In this document: positions 1-11,612 of the stretch, in pieces
Layout of the letters: each line of letters begins with the position of its first letter
How positions within the stretch are numbered: the stretch's first letter is position 1
Assembly: GCF_040954645.1 (NCBI RefSeq)
Contig: NC_092803.1
Coordinates: 80,328,263 to 80,392,262, forward strand
DNA: 64,000 nucleotides
Direction of reading: 5' to 3'
From: Diabrotica undecimpunctata
Taxonomy: Eukaryota > Arthropoda > Insecta > Coleoptera > Chrysomelidae
Made by a program: the position numbers and the translations under genes
The notes under the pieces: generated by a model
Seen by the model: the letters and a program-made list of their open reading frames with translations, nothing else
What the model was told of the DNA's origin: nothing
The model's database searches: none

Positions 1-553
1 GGCAGTTCTAAATCTTTCTAATTGTATTTAATATATTTTGATGTTTATTGTTTGTAACTTTGTTTTGTTGACAACCATTAGTTTTGTTGTAAAAGTATCA
101 AGTTTTAGCCCATATTCAACACATGTTTGGTTTAGTCTATTTATAAATCGTTCCAACTCTTTTTTTTTTATGTAGTCAGTACCGTATCGTCTGAGTATCT
201 AAGGTTATTGGCATTAATTCCGTTGATTTTAATGCCTGCATCTTTATATAGGCTTCTTTGAAAATAAAGTCGAAGTGTATATTAAAAAGTAGAATCGATA
301 AAATGCACCCTTACCTCACTTCACATGGTATGTTCACTACTTTTATCATGTTTTGACCAATTCGTATGTTTGAACATTGCTACCAATACAAATTTTTGAT
401 AATACGGAGGTCTGGGTCGTAAATTCCCACCTGTTTTAAGACACCGATCAGTTTGTCGTCTGGGAGTCGGTCAAAGTACTATTTTAAAGCGATAAAATAC
501 GGCGGTTGTTCTATATTCCTACATCACCCGCATTGAACCGTGACCTGCAAACT
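1..553 (-). mobile_element. LINE reverse transcriptase fragment (3' part of an interrupted LINE)
   Basis: Conceptual translation of the minus strand, with several frame breaks, gives recognisable non-LTR reverse transcriptase sequence. One segment reads ELERFINRLNQTCVEYGLKL, typical of the stretch after the catalytic YADD box in RTE-type LINEs. It is followed by a lysine-rich TKLMVV segment. The catalytic box itself is degraded. It appears to be the downstream continuation of the LINE at 1486-2481 and 4617-4770, the gap being a foldback insertion. No intact ORF remains, so it is a dead copy. Confidence 0.6.
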
Positions 554-623
554 GAATAGTGCTTAAAAGGTAAAAGAAATAATAAATTGGACTTACTCAC
601 AATCAATTTAATTAAACTAATCA

Positions 624-668
624 GACGACCGGTTTCGCTTTCTACAATATGCAAAGCATCTTCAGGTC
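624..668 (-). ncRNA. Hammerhead-ribozyme-like motif, family 1 left arm
   Basis: This is the minus-strand mirror of the motif at 1347-1391. It has core CTGAAGA, a stem-II hairpin closed by GC, GAAA, then ACCGGT as a palindromic stem III, a GTC cleavage triplet, and a 3-bp stem I (GAC with GTC). The fit is by eye; no covariance model was run. Confidence 0.5.
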
Positions 669-1346
669 ACGGAAGATGCTTTGATAACTTTACATCCGTT
701 TGCCACATATTACAAGATAACTCTATCACAGAAATTTGATAATTATAAGCTAATCTAATTGCACACCCACACAATTTGTACATCTATTCTTATTCATTGT
801 CTTACAACTGTCACCTCCCAAAACAAAAATAAAAATCTCAATAAATAACACACATTTCATAAATATATCTCCAGAATAAATATAAATAACTTTAAAGAAC
901 TTAATGGTATAGAACATTACTTCCATCAAACAAACAATTATATTTCACCTATCTCTACTTCATTGGATAAAATCTGTCTCCTCAAGAACTTCCCTGTTTA
1001 CTGTTAAACAATTACAATAGTTGACTTGAGTTCTCCAATCAAGAATACAAGATAGTCTGAACCATGTTCTTTCAACCATCAATTAATAGAGTACCGGCAT
1101 GTAAGTAATGTTTTATTTATTTGTTTATTTATTAATTCATTACAGTTTAATAGACTATTTTACCAATTTGTGGGTCTTACCTTGTCTGCTTAAACATCTT
1201 ATTCATTTTGAAAAACCACAGACATGTAATATTGGCATAATTACTGTAATTTATATAATTTATATCATCTATCTTTATTTTATCTTTATTAGACAACACC
1301 CTAATATGGGTTTATTATTTTCAGCATTTATTTAACTTTGTATCGT

Positions 1347-1391
1347 GACCTGAAGATGCTTTGCATATTGTAGAAAGCGAAACCGGTCGTC
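1347..1391 (+). ncRNA. Hammerhead-ribozyme-like motif, family 1 right arm
   Basis: In order: stem I strand GAC, core CTGAAGA (fits CUGANGA), stem II GCTTT...AAAGC, GAAA, stem III ACC/GGT with no loop, cleavage triplet GTC, and stem I strand GTC. A loopless palindromic stem III would need two motifs to pair, as in known dimeric type I hammerheads of Penelope-like elements. Activity is inferred, not shown. Confidence 0.5.
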
Positions 1392-1485
1392 TGATTAGTT
1401 AAATAAAATTGATTGTGAGTAAGTCTAATTTATTATTTCTTTTACCTTTTGAAATGGACTCACACAAGCAACACATTCATGATTT

Positions 1486-2481
1486 GAATAGTGCTTCTTT
1501 AGTTCCATGGTTTTTCCTAAAATCAAACTGTGTTTCGCTAGTTGTATTTTTGTTCTTTCGTCATCAAACAGTTCCTCAATATATTTTCTCCACCTCTCGA
1601 GCTTGTCTTGTTCATTGACTATATTATCTTCTTGTTTATCAAGTAAACTGCTTGCATTTGATATATATGGTCCAGTTATTTCTTTCACCTCTTTGTACAT
1701 ATTAAACTTGTCATTTTTCTATTTCAAGACGTTTGCTGCTTGTACCATTTTTCTTTTGCATACCGGATTTTTCTTATGATTTATATATTGATTTTGTTAT
1801 CTTCCGTAGTGTTTGTATTTTTCTGTTGTCGTATGTGTTCAATTAATCTCAATAATTCATCAGTCATCCTTTGTTGTTTTCGTTTATTAATAGTTTTATA
1901 CTTTTTCGTTGTTTCTTGCGTGATGGTTTTAATATGATTCCAGTGGTCTTCGGCGTTATCTATTTTTTCGATTTTATAGACTTGTTTTTTATTTTGTGTA
2001 TACTTGTTTAGCTATTTTCTTGAATATTGTCAGTGTTTATTCGGTTAGTCGGTTGTTGACGTTTTAATTTTTTAAGTTTGACTTTTATGTTACTGAATAA
2101 TAAGTTATGACCTAAGGGAATACCTGCCTCAGGTAGTGTTTTAGTTATCTGAATAATTTTTCGGTGTCTTTCAGTACTTAATTTTTATGTAGTTGATCTG
2201 ATTTCGTATGATCTTCTCTTTAGTATCTGCTGGTGACTTCCAAGTTTATACACAATGTTTGGATAGTTTAAAGAATGTATTTGTCACACATAAATTATTC
2301 TCTACGCAGAATTCTACAAAACGATCTCCTCTGTCATTACGTTGTCCAAGTCCAAAATTACCTACAATGTTTTCTTGTCTAACTTTTTCTACTTTGACAT
2401 TAAACTCTTCCATTATTATTATATTGTCTTTATTTTTCAAATAACTAATTACCTTCTTTAAATCATTATAAGACTTCTCTA
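1486..2481 (-). mobile_element. LINE endonuclease-to-linker fragment
   Basis: The minus strand encodes apurinic-endonuclease-like sequence at 2208-2480, with the words NFGLGQRNDRGDRFVEF and ENNLCVTNTFF that are typical of RTE-type LINE endonucleases. The linker at 1425-1700 contains LERWRKYIEELFDDER, which normally sits between endonuclease and reverse transcriptase. Frameshifts and stops separate the pieces. The reading frame continues into 4617-4770 once the Tc1/mariner insertion and one TA copy are ignored. Confidence 0.75.
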
Positions 2482-4614
2482 CAGTACATTTAACCAACTT
2501 ACATTTCTAAACGATTAATGGAATTCGCATAAAACCTTTCGTTGTAGTAAAAGGCACGGTAAACTGCACTGGAGTTCTCCATAATCTTTTTAATTACCAA
2601 CTTTGTTTGGAATATTTTAGCCTGTATTAACAGTTATGGTTAATTTGTATAAAATGAGAAACAAAAATTCTAATGGAATTTTAAATATTATTATTTATTT
2701 ATCTAATATTGAATGTATAAATATAATGGTTTACCTGCTGTATAACTATTTTGTAAATAACATCATAATAGTGTACTTACTGATCATTTAAATGTATAAA
2801 TCACCATCATTGTCACTAAATTCACTACCGTACTAATTATGTACATCTATGATCACTGGATTAATTTTACTTATTTTATTTTCCCGGATCCACCACTCTT
2901 TTATTAATTTTTCACATTTATTTACAGTTTTGGCCCATATTTCTGGAGTTGTAGTTTTAAGAGCTTCTTGGCACATTTCCCTAATTGCATTGTCTCTGTA
3001 TTCACTGCATCCAACGTGATTATCATAATACGTTTTACATATACACCAGATGTGTTTTGTTCACCAATTTGGTCAACTATATAAACTGTTGGTTTTTCAT
3101 TACGTTTTCAGTAACTCTGATTTGAAAGCGTATTCCAGAAAATTTATATTATTTTTAACAAAAAAATTAATTTTGTATGCTCGGTACGTTACACGACTGT
3201 TTTGGTTGTTTCTAGAAAATTTCCGAATGGTAAGGTACATTATCTAAAACTATAACTGATGGTTCACTCAGACTAGGAAACAGTTTCTCCTCAAGCCATT
3301 TAACAAACATGTCTGCATTTATATTTTCATGATAATCAGCAGATTTTGATTTTGAAGAAAACATCAAATCCGCATTTTCTATAAAGCCTTTTTTCATTTA
3401 AGTATACGAATGTTGCATTTTCAGATTTTAGTGTAGTATATTCTCTTAAAATTTTAATTCTTTTGTGAACCACAATACTCCTATCACATAAAATTATTAT
3501 TATTTTCTTTTCTGAATTTAAATCCTAAATTTATCAACACTTTCCAAAGGCTAATCGTCTTAATTTTAGAAACATATCTTTCTCTAATTTTAGCCAGTAT
3601 CCGAACTGATATGTTCACGCATTCGATACAAAATATTGCGAATTTAAAAATTTTTTTTTTTAGGTAAGTCAATGCTCCTAGAATGTTTACGAGTTGTTTT
3701 CGTGATACTCAGTCACAGTAAGATCTTCTTCAGAATCTCTGACAGTCTGCGTTATCATTTTTAGCTTACTTTCACTTATCTTTACATCTTTATCTGGACT
3801 TTAAAGGTCCACCATTGTCTCTTTTCATGGTAAAGTATTTATGCACATTTGCAATTAATTCATCAATATCCAATTTACGTCTAGGCATGATGGTCACTTG
3901 AAACTACTCTTTTGAGTTGCAATATACTGAATTTAGATCAATATGACAGAAACTTTCTAACTGTTGTGCCTAAGAGGTAAAATATAATATAACCGCTTAC
4001 AAAGATCCTAAACACATTAAGCAAATTAGCCTAATGATCAATAGAAATGCCGATTGTAATTTAATTATGTTTGATAAAAAGTTAAAAAAAAACTACCTAC
4101 GTAGTAAGTATTTTTATTTGAAAATAAAAAGTTAAATATATTTACCAACACCCTAAATTTAATCCGTAATCGCAGATGTCTCAAAAACTGGACACTCTAA
4201 CAGACATATGGTCAATCTAACCACCACTATTTAAATGACAAAATGTTCCAGTTTACTCCAAAGTATTTTTTAACAAAAATTAAAAGTGATATTTTAGTAC
4301 TTTGTATACCTACTTTGAATATAAATTATCTTTAGCACGGTAGTATTTATTTCAGAAAAAAAGAAGTAGGTGAAAAAAATTTACGTTAAATAACATTATG
4401 CAAGAATACTATTTATTAAAAAATAATGTAACAAATTATGCAAAACTATAAACAACGGGTTAATGACACATATATTAATTTTATACCTAAAATTTAGCAA
4501 AGTTTTAAACATTATGGAGAACACCAGTGCAGTTTACCGTGCCTTTTACTACAACGAAAGGTTTTCTCCGAATTCCGTTAATTATTTTGAGGTGTAAGTT
4601 GGTTGAATGTACTG
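2482..4614 (-). mobile_element. Complete Tc1/mariner-superfamily transposon with TA duplication
   Basis: The ends are inverted repeats: CAGTACATT at the left and AATGTACTG at the right. The inversion extends for about 95 bp (to about 2585 and from about 4515) and includes a shared segment ending in CACTGGAGTTCTCCATAAT. The TA dinucleotides at 2480-2481 and 4615-4616 are the expected target duplication. The host LINE frame reads through when one TA is removed. The interior holds only a decayed transposase on the minus strand, so this copy is not autonomous. Its family is related to the transposase remnant at 59105-59690. Confidence 0.8.
3212..3397 (-). pseudogene. IS630-type transposase catalytic-core fragment
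   Basis: The ORF reads through a segment matching insect IS630/Tc1-like DDE transposases: SKSKSADYHENINADMFVKW followed by LFPSLSEPSVIVLDNVPYHS. The second acidic residue of the catalytic triad is the D of LDNVPYHS. The flanking parts of the gene are degraded; a short window of further decayed coding sequence lies between about 2880 and 3750. It sits inside the transposon bounded by the 95-bp inverted repeats and is presumably its former transposase. Confidence 0.7.
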
Positions 4615-4616
4615 TA

Positions 4617-4770
4617 TATCATCTTCACTACTGCTGGCTGTGGGAGCATAAACTTAACCTAGATTAATGTCCACTGGCTTTAAGTTTAATTGCATCATGA
4701 TGACTATCTCCGAAATATAATTTAAAACTTAATACAATTAGAGACTTTTTATGTACAATAAATGCGACGA
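4617..4770 (-). mobile_element. LINE endonuclease fragment, upstream side of the Tc1/mariner insertion
   Basis: Minus-strand translation gives VYAPTASSSEDDI, the usual VYAPT motif of LINE endonucleases. The frame joins exactly to the EKSYNDLKKVI segment just left of the transposon when one TA is counted. The 5' limit of the LINE is unclear; I see nothing recognisable above about 4770. Confidence 0.65.
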
Positions 4771-5280
4771 TATTCCGGTGGTTGCAGCCACATATTGCAT
4801 TAAAAATATTCTTCGTTTACTGGCATATTTAAGAGATATTTTCCTGTATTTTCTATAACGTTTTCATATTGTTTTAATTTCGAAGATCTCCATTCTGACA
4901 AATTTTCGACTAATCTAGTTAATGACCTGTCAAATTACTTTTTGCTGATTTGATATTAAATAATTTTGCCTTGGCTCTAAACAACATTATTTAATGAATT
5001 TAAATTTTTCTACCTGTTTTCTTTATTTATCTGTTTCTTACTAAAGTTGTCCGTTAAAAGGTTCACTCACTGCTTACATTACTTACGTAATTTCTACATT
5101 GTTTTTCATATACTTCCTAAATTGTACAGATCTACTATATAATTTCAGTTTGAGTTATTTAAATGTTTATAAGTTAAAAGTACAGTACTTGTGTAAACCT
5201 GGTTTACAATATCTAACAATAATTGACACTTCTTGAAATTTTTATAGATAAATACATGTGATATTTTTTTTTATTTAAAA
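4771..5280. other. AT-rich stretch without recognisable gene
   Basis: About 500 bp of low-GC sequence. I see no ORF of interest, no inverted repeat and no RNA gene. It may be the decayed 5' end of the LINE above or plain intergenic DNA. Confidence 0.5.
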
Positions 5281-5354
5281 CACTTATACCACATCAACCA
5301 CGCAGGGTTATTAGTGGGATGACAAACACAATAGTTTTAATACGATTATGTACA

Positions 5355-6323
5355 TTAAATAGTATTATACAATTTTATATCTTTTAAATAACTTAATACA
5401 TTTAAATTCTTATCTGTCAAGATGGATTTGAGGTCGTCTGGAATTCCATGCATTCTTCTTTGATTTTGGAAACATGGGCAGTCAAGTAGGAAGTGTTTCA
5501 CTGTCAATGAAGTGGAGCAGTTATTGCAAATTGGCGGTGGATCTTTAGTGATTAAAAATTTGTGTGTGACAGCAGTATGACCAATTCTTAAACGGTTTAT
5601 AATTACTTGATCTCGTCTACTTGTGGGGTTATTTAAAAAGCTGTTCACCTTTAGACATATTGGGTTTAATTTCGTTACTAAATTTTCCCAGTAATTTTGC
5701 CAAATGTTACTGCAATGATCTTTAATCAGATGTTTCATGTCACAATAAGGATATTTTGTCATTTTTTTAGTATCTTCTAAGTTGATACGGCTTGTAGTTG
5801 CTAGTTGATCTGCTTTTTCATTTCCCCAGATTCCAGTATGCGATGGTACCCAAATGAAAGCTTTGTCCTTTCCCATGGAATGAAGTGTTTCTAATTCATT
5901 TTTTATTGCTTGTATAATGGGATTTGTTGTATAAATTTGCTTTAATTTCAATAAGGCATTAAGTGAATCTGTAATGATGACGCACTTCATATTGTTACTC
6001 GTTTTGAAAAAAGTTAAGGCTTTTAATATAGCTGTGGTTTCACCTGTGAGTATACTACAATTTGTAGGTAAGTGTATACTGTAGGAGTTCTCTTCATCAG
6101 AATAGTAAGCAGCAGCATGTCCATCTTCGGTTTTAGAGGCGTCGGTAAAGATTTGTAAGTAGTTGGGGTAATTTGATATGATTTCTGCAAAAAGATGTTT
6201 AATTATCGGGAAGTTTGTATATGATTTGGGATACTTTCTTAGTGTTAGGTCAATGGTAAGTAGGCGGGTTGTCCATGGAGGAGAGATTTCATTTGTATAT
6301 AGCAATAGACTAAGTTGATCCAT
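5355..6323 (-). pseudogene. LINE ORF2 RNase H domain and C-terminal tail
   Basis: An open 322-residue segment. RNase H signatures are LQIFTDASKTEDGHAAAY (first acidic residue), ETTAILKAL (glutamate helix), CVIITDSLNALL (third acidic residue) and FIWVPSHTGIWGNEKAD (last motif). It continues into TRLRIGHTAVTHKFL and a cysteine cluster CNNC...H...C that is typical of the C terminus of I/Jockey-group LINEs. It shares its frame with the reverse transcriptase but is separated from it by stops at 6340-6630, where another frame continues the protein, so a frameshift lies near 6640. Confidence 0.8.
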
Positions 6324-6626
6324 GTTAAAATTTTTGACTTTTATTCTTTCTATTTCTGGAATACAGTTTGTTGCCTTTTTAAAAGAGAGGATGCCAGGGT
6401 GGAAAATTTAAGAGAAAAGAGGATGTTGTTTTTGAATTGAAATTTTGGCAATATAGTTTAGTTATATAGTTATATAGTTTAGGTGGCTCTTTAGCTAGGA
6501 CTTGTAAACTACTAGTGGGACTAGTTCTAAATGCACCAAGTGCTAATCTTAAAGCTGTAAATTGAATACCGTTAAGCCTTTTTAAGGTAGTTTTGCTTGC
6601 AGAGTTATAACAAATGCAACCAAAAT

Positions 6627-7757
6627 TTAGTTTACTCCTAATGAGTGATTATTAGACATAATTTTGAGTATATTTAAGCTAGATTGGCAGGAATGTTGTA
6701 GATTATTGATATGCAAGTTCCAATTTAAGGTTCTGGTAAAAGTTAAACCTAGAAAATTAACTTCTTCTGATTGTTTTAATGCTAAATTATTTAAAGTTAG
6801 GTAAGTTGAATACCGAGATCTGTTTTTATTAAAAATTATGTAGTGTGTTTTTTCTGTAGAGAATTTAAACCCAGTTTTTAACGTCCAATTTTCAATCTGA
6901 GTTAAAAAGTTTTGTAAAATTTTAGTTGCCGATTTTATATTGTTTGATTTAGTATAAACGACGATGTCGTCAGCATAAAGACTGGCTTTAATTGGTGCTC
7001 TAATTTCATGAATAACACTATTAATAGCTATTAAGAATAATGTTGGACTTATGATGGAACCTTGAGGGATACCATTATCTAATGTTCTTGTTGAGCTTTT
7101 AAGGCCATTTGTTCTAATTTCTATTGATCGATTATTTAAAAAATTGTTTACAAATGCTAGTATGTTACCTTGAATCCCGTTATCGCTTAGATTTTTCAAA
7201 ATGCAGTGTCTCCAAGTTCTCTCAAAAGCTTGGCTTATGTCAAAAAAAATAGCAATCAGTTTTTGGTTATTTGCAAAAGCTTCATTAATTGAGGTTTGTA
7301 AAGTAACATGGTTATCTGACGTCGATCTACCTCTTCAAAAGCCACTTTGATAAGGGGAAAGGAGATTACTATTTTCCAGGTGCCATACTAGACGAAGATT
7401 TAAAATTTTTTCCAGGATTTTACACATACTACAGGTTAGCGAGATGGGGCGGTAAGAAGTGGGCTTATCTTTAGCTTTGTTGGGCTTGATGATGGGAATT
7501 ATTACAGCCTGGGACCAAAGATCAGGAAATTTATGTTTTAGAAAACAAGTATTAAATAAATCTAATAAAACTAGTTTAGCTGTAAATGGCAAGTTTTTTA
7601 TAAATATTGGTGGTATGTCATCTGGTCCAGCCGAGGCGTTTTTTAAATCAGAAATAGCAAATTCTAATTCTTGAAGAGTTGTAGCGATATTTAAAGGATC
7701 ATTGGTATCGTTTATGGTGATAATAGAGGATTCTATAGTTTCCTTGTGCGTTAACAT
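6627..7757 (-). pseudogene. LINE ORF2 reverse transcriptase domain
   Basis: Two open segments in one frame (7335-7757 and 6627-7199). The first holds the fingers (NASAGPDDIPPIFIKNL, YRPISLT). The second holds GIPQGSIISPTLFLIAIN and the catalytic YADDIVVYTKS. The frame between them stays recognisable (RGRST, FFDISQAF), with a TGA at about 7332-7334 replacing a sense codon; the break is therefore a nonsense mutation rather than a large deletion. Confidence 0.8.
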
Positions 7758-7984
7758 TTCCTGAGGTATATCATTATTGCTAGAATTTTGTTGATAAATA
7801 TCAGCAAATTTTTCTGCAATAGCTTTGTGGCAAGTAATTAGTGTTTGACCATGAGTTAAGGAGTTTATTTGTCTAAAAGAGCTGGAACCTTTGAGTTTAC
7901 GAATTTTAGACCAAATGACAGCTGAAGGGGTCGATGAATTTATAGAAGAAACATAATTTTCCCATGTATTTCTTTTACTTTTTT

Positions 7985-8284
7985 TTATGAGATATCTCGA
8001 TCTTGCTCTAAGTTTTTTAAAATTAAGTAAATTTTCTTCCGTATTATGCTTTTAAGTTTATTAAACGCACGTTTTGTTATAGATAGAGCTAGTGCGATTT
8101 CGCTGGTCCACCAAGGCACTGGTTGTCTATTACAGACTTTAGTTTTACCGATATTAGTTAAGGCAGCTTCTGTTATGATATTATTTAAGGATCTAATGTC
8201 AGAGTTTATGTCACTGCTTAATTGGAAATTTTCATTTGGATGTCGATCTGATAGGAGTTCCAGTTTGCATTCTTTATTTTCCAA
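7985..8284 (-). pseudogene. LINE ORF2 endonuclease-RT linker
   Basis: A 99-residue open segment with the typical linker sequence NRQPVPWWTSEIALALSITK. It is in a different frame from the endonuclease ORF, so at least one frameshift lies between about 8285 and 8376. Confidence 0.6.
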
Positions 8285-8376
8285 GATTGATATATTGGGA
8301 ATTTAGGAGATTGAGATTTATTAAGTCTTACATGAATGGGGAAATGATCACTGTCGTGTAGTGATTCTAAAGTATT

Positions 8377-8967
8377 TCATAAGAGATAAGTTGACAATGA
8401 TTGGCTACATAATGTCAAATCTATGGCGGAAAATGAGCCGTTGTAAGAGTTAAATCTGGTCGATTTTCCATTATTAAGTAGTATTAAGTCTGAGGAATCA
8501 ATGAAATGATTTAATAAATTACCGAATTTGTCAGTTTTATGACTTCCCCATGCCGGATGATGGCAATTCATATCACCTAAAATTATTTTTGGGTTTGGAA
8601 TTTGATCTATAAGATTTCTAAATTCTTGTAAATTGAGATCGTTGGGATGAGGCAGATATATATTGCAAATGTTAATATGTTTTTGGTAAGAAACTGTTAC
8701 AGCTACAGCTTCAAGACTAGTACGTAATGCAATTGGTTTAGCTTGTATATCTGTTCTAGTGAAAATAGCTACTCCGCCACTGGCTTGGTGTGCATTTCTA
8801 TTTTTTAGAAAACATTGATAATTTCGGAGAGTTATATTAGTATTTTTAAAATGGGTCTCTTGAAGACAAAGTATTTTAGGAGATAGTTCATTAATTAAAA
8901 GTTTTAATTGTTCAATATGGGTGTAAAACCCATTAAGGTTCCACTGTACAATAAAAGAATCTGACAT
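8377..8967 (-). pseudogene. LINE ORF2 apurinic-like endonuclease domain
   Basis: It starts at an ATG whose A overlaps the stop of ORF1 (TAATG). Endonuclease motifs in order: QWNLNGFYTH (the asparagine box), LCLQETHF (catalytic glutamate), NIYLPHPND, IILGDMNCHHPAWGS (the GDFN-type box) and SAIDLTLCSQ. The typical final SDH box is lost to a frameshift near 8380. In a live element this domain would nick target DNA to prime reverse transcription. Confidence 0.8.
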
Positions 8968-10299
8968 TAGATTTTCGAATGGGATGGCGGTTCATCGGAC
9001 TCTTCAATTGAAGATGTTTTATTGGGTTTTAGTTTCTTCTTTAAACGAGTAATTTTGTTTTTTAGTTTTGAATTGGAGATATAACAATGGACGAAGTTAA
9101 GAATATCGATTAGTTCAGTAGGTTCATTGGAATAATTTTTGGAGATTAATTCGGGATGTTGGGAATGTAGTGTGTTTTCTAGGAAATCGCAAATCTCATT
9201 ATAATTTAGAATAAATGCGGGTGATCTGTTCTCTATTTTATCTTTTATTGATTCAAGAGAAAGAGTGAGTTCATCGGGAGAAGTTTTATCTGATTTTTTA
9301 GATTTTTTCTTGGGTTTGTTTAGAGTAGGAGGCATAACAAGTTCTGTGTTAGTTTGAGCATTGTTTTCAATAATGTCTGGAGAGGACGATATTTGTCTTT
9401 TAACTTGATTGGTTTTACTGGCAATGTTTATAGAAGGTAAAGATGTTTCCTCTGCTAAATTTTTGATTAAATTATTTGAGTCTGATGATGTATTGGGAGA
9501 AGGGTTTTGGGTAGTGTTGGTTATAGGTGTTACTAGAATAGAGTCGGTTTCCATTGTTACATTTGTTTGCTCATTAGATTTCTGAACTGTTGTTCTTGAT
9601 AGGATAGGTGCTAGGGAAGGGTTTAATGGGGTGAGATCAGTTCTGTGAGGACATTCTGCTTCTTTATGACCAATAGTTTTACAATTTGAGCAGTTATATC
9701 CATCTATGGAAAGGTACAAACGATACAGGGTGTTGTCATGTGATATATTAAAAGAATCGGGGATAGAGAGATTTTCTAGGGGAGTGACAAATATTTGCCT
9801 TCTAAAACTGAGAACATGGCTGTATTCTGTTTCTGGCATACCTATTCTTAAGATAGTCATCTTAGACACAGCAATGATACCCATTTTTTGTAGCTCTGCT
9901 TCTATAATGTTGTTAGGAATTGTAGGACATGCATTAGATACTATGAGTCTATTGGCTGGAGTGATCAATCTTCTTATTTCTATTTGTGATTCTTTTATGT
10001 TAACAAACTTGTAGGAGTGGAGAAGTGAGTCGACCGTGCTTTTTGAGGAAAGATAAATACAAATTCGGTTGTTAGAAATTCTTGATGCGAAGATGACATT
10101 ACGTGGTCCTACTAGTGATCCTACTGCTATGATGTAATCGTGAATTTTGGTATCTTACAATAGACAGGACAATAGCCTGTTCTTTTGTTGGGTGTTTAAA
10201 AGAATTTACTACACTGGAATAGGAGTTTAAAGATGAGCTTTGTGGTTGATTCATGTTGATTGAGGTAGTGTTTTTTAAAATAATATTGTTCGAAGTCAT
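8967..10299 (-). pseudogene. LINE ORF1 protein with CCHC knuckle
   Basis: The 333-residue segment at 8967-9968 contains CSNCKTIGHKEAEC, a CX2CX4HX4C zinc knuckle, after an RRM-like region, then a Ser/Thr-rich tail with a lysine block (KPKKKSKKSDK). The likely N terminus is at 10299 (MTSNNIILKNTTS), in another frame, so one frameshift lies between about 9969 and 10120. Such proteins bind element RNA. The overlap with ORF2 is TAATG. Confidence 0.7.
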
Positions 10300-10320
10300 G
10301 ATATTTAAGGATGCCGTAAG

Positions 10321-11504
10321 TCCGGCCCTGCCGCCAGTTCGAAAACTGGTCGTCGTTCCGGGTCCATACTCAAACTTGTTTTATCTTTGTGTATTTTGCA
10401 GGTTATACTTCTAATAATATTGTTTATATTAATGTAATTTCGAGTACTCACGTCAGGCTATATTGGTGAGCACTAGTGTAGCACTATAATTTTTTGCACA
10501 GATGACATAAAAATTTTTGAAAGGTAATTTACCATTCAAAATAATTTTATTTTTTGACGGCTTTAAACGTGGTATATTGTACCTTAGTCAGGACCGTACT
10601 CACATGTGATATTGTCCCTACTATTAATTGAGATTAAAATATTTTGCTCATTTTTAGAAAAGTTATTATTAATTTTTAAAAAATCGATTTTTGAAGCTAT
10701 TTTTAGCAATAATTAAGCAACAAATTAACAAAAATAACCTTAAAACCCCTTATTTTAAAGGAGTTTCTATGTTTTTTTCAGTAAAATTTTGACATTTTTC
10801 TATCTAATTTAGGGGTCTTTACTTTAATATTTTAAAACAGATAGCGACCTTGCATTGTGTATATATTCTTTATAAGTAAAAAATGACGTTTAATCTTTTG
10901 AATGTTTGGTTTATTATATATTTTATCACCAAATTTATCAAAAGAAGTTGTTAGATACCTGTATCGAAGAGTGTCAAGAAAAAGGCTTTTTATTGACTAA
11001 TTTCTCTGGTCTATTTTCGTAATTGTCGAAAGCTACATAAATATTTTTGCGTTGGTCGCGTTTTCTTTTGAATAAGTATAGCTATTTAAGACAATACGTA
11101 CCTGATGGATACCAAATGTATTCCTAAAGCCAAATTCGATTTATGTGCTGGTTTCTTTTCTTTTCCTATTTTTGATTCTTTTGTTTATTATAAGTACGTT
11201 AATATCTTTTTTTTATATATTTTGCTTTAGATTCGTATCAACTAACTGGCAGACAATGGTTTCAGAAATGTTGGCGATCTGGTCTAGCCAGAGCTTTATA
11301 TATTTTGGTTTTTACTTGCAATGATAAGAAGTGAGTTCTCCATATATAGTGTTTCAAAAATTCAGATATTTTATTTGCTTTAGTTATTTGATATTTTACC
11401 TCTACTTCCATTATTTGGTGACTTTATAATGAAACTCGTAGATTTTTTTATCTGAAGGTTCAACAGAGTGGTAAGGGGTTTTGAATAAAATAAATTATAA
11501 AACC
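10321..11504. other. AT-rich intergenic or decayed repeat sequence
   Basis: About 1.2 kb with no convincing coding sequence on either strand. Long A/T runs around 10650-10750 may be repeat-derived. I cannot assign it. Confidence 0.5.
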
Positions 11505-11510
11505 TTTATT
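11505..11510 (-). promoter_or_regulatory. Candidate poly(A) signal for the Gr transcript
   Basis: Plus-strand TTTATT is AATAAA on the minus strand, about 100 bp downstream of the Gr stop codon at 11613. A/T richness makes chance matches common. Confidence 0.4.
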
Positions 11511-11612
11511 CAACCTTTTAATAAACTATTTAACACATAAAACATTATATTAACTACACGATAAATAGATAAAAATTCATTCATATATAGCGGATACACG
11601 TGACTTTATGGC

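Larger units (their letters stand above)
565..1485. mobile_element. Foldback element, family 1 (Penelope-like terminal repeats, inserted in a LINE)
   Basis: Inverted arms at 565-671 and 1344-1450 are about 107 bp each and nearly perfect. They face each other across about 670 bp of AT-rich sequence with no convincing ORF. The 11-bp word GAATAGTGCTT occurs at 554-564 and again at 1486-1496 and looks like a target-site duplication. The left copy abuts the arm; the right copy is 35 bp beyond its arm. Each arm carries a hammerhead-like core (separate entries). Assignment to Penelope-like terminal repeats is an inference from that motif and from the neighbouring families at 12.6-17.9 kb. Confidence 0.6.
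5281..10320 (-). mobile_element. Nearly full-length I-like LINE (decayed)
   Basis: A 5-kb minus-strand non-LTR retrotransposon. It has ORF1 with a CCHC knuckle (8967-10299) and ORF2 with endonuclease (8377-8967), linker (7985-8284), reverse transcriptase (6627-7757) and RNase H (5355-6323). RNase H plus a CCHC ORF1 points to the I/Nimb side of LINE diversity rather than RTE. The 3' end near 5281 is followed by a short T-rich run on the plus strand, consistent with a poly(A) tail. Several frameshifts and nonsense codons break ORF2, so the copy is inactive, but all domains can still be read. Confidence 0.8.

Noticed and set aside
1108..1335. 75-codon ORF inside foldback 1
   Set aside because: Hydrophobic by A/T composition, no start context or homology; not a gene.
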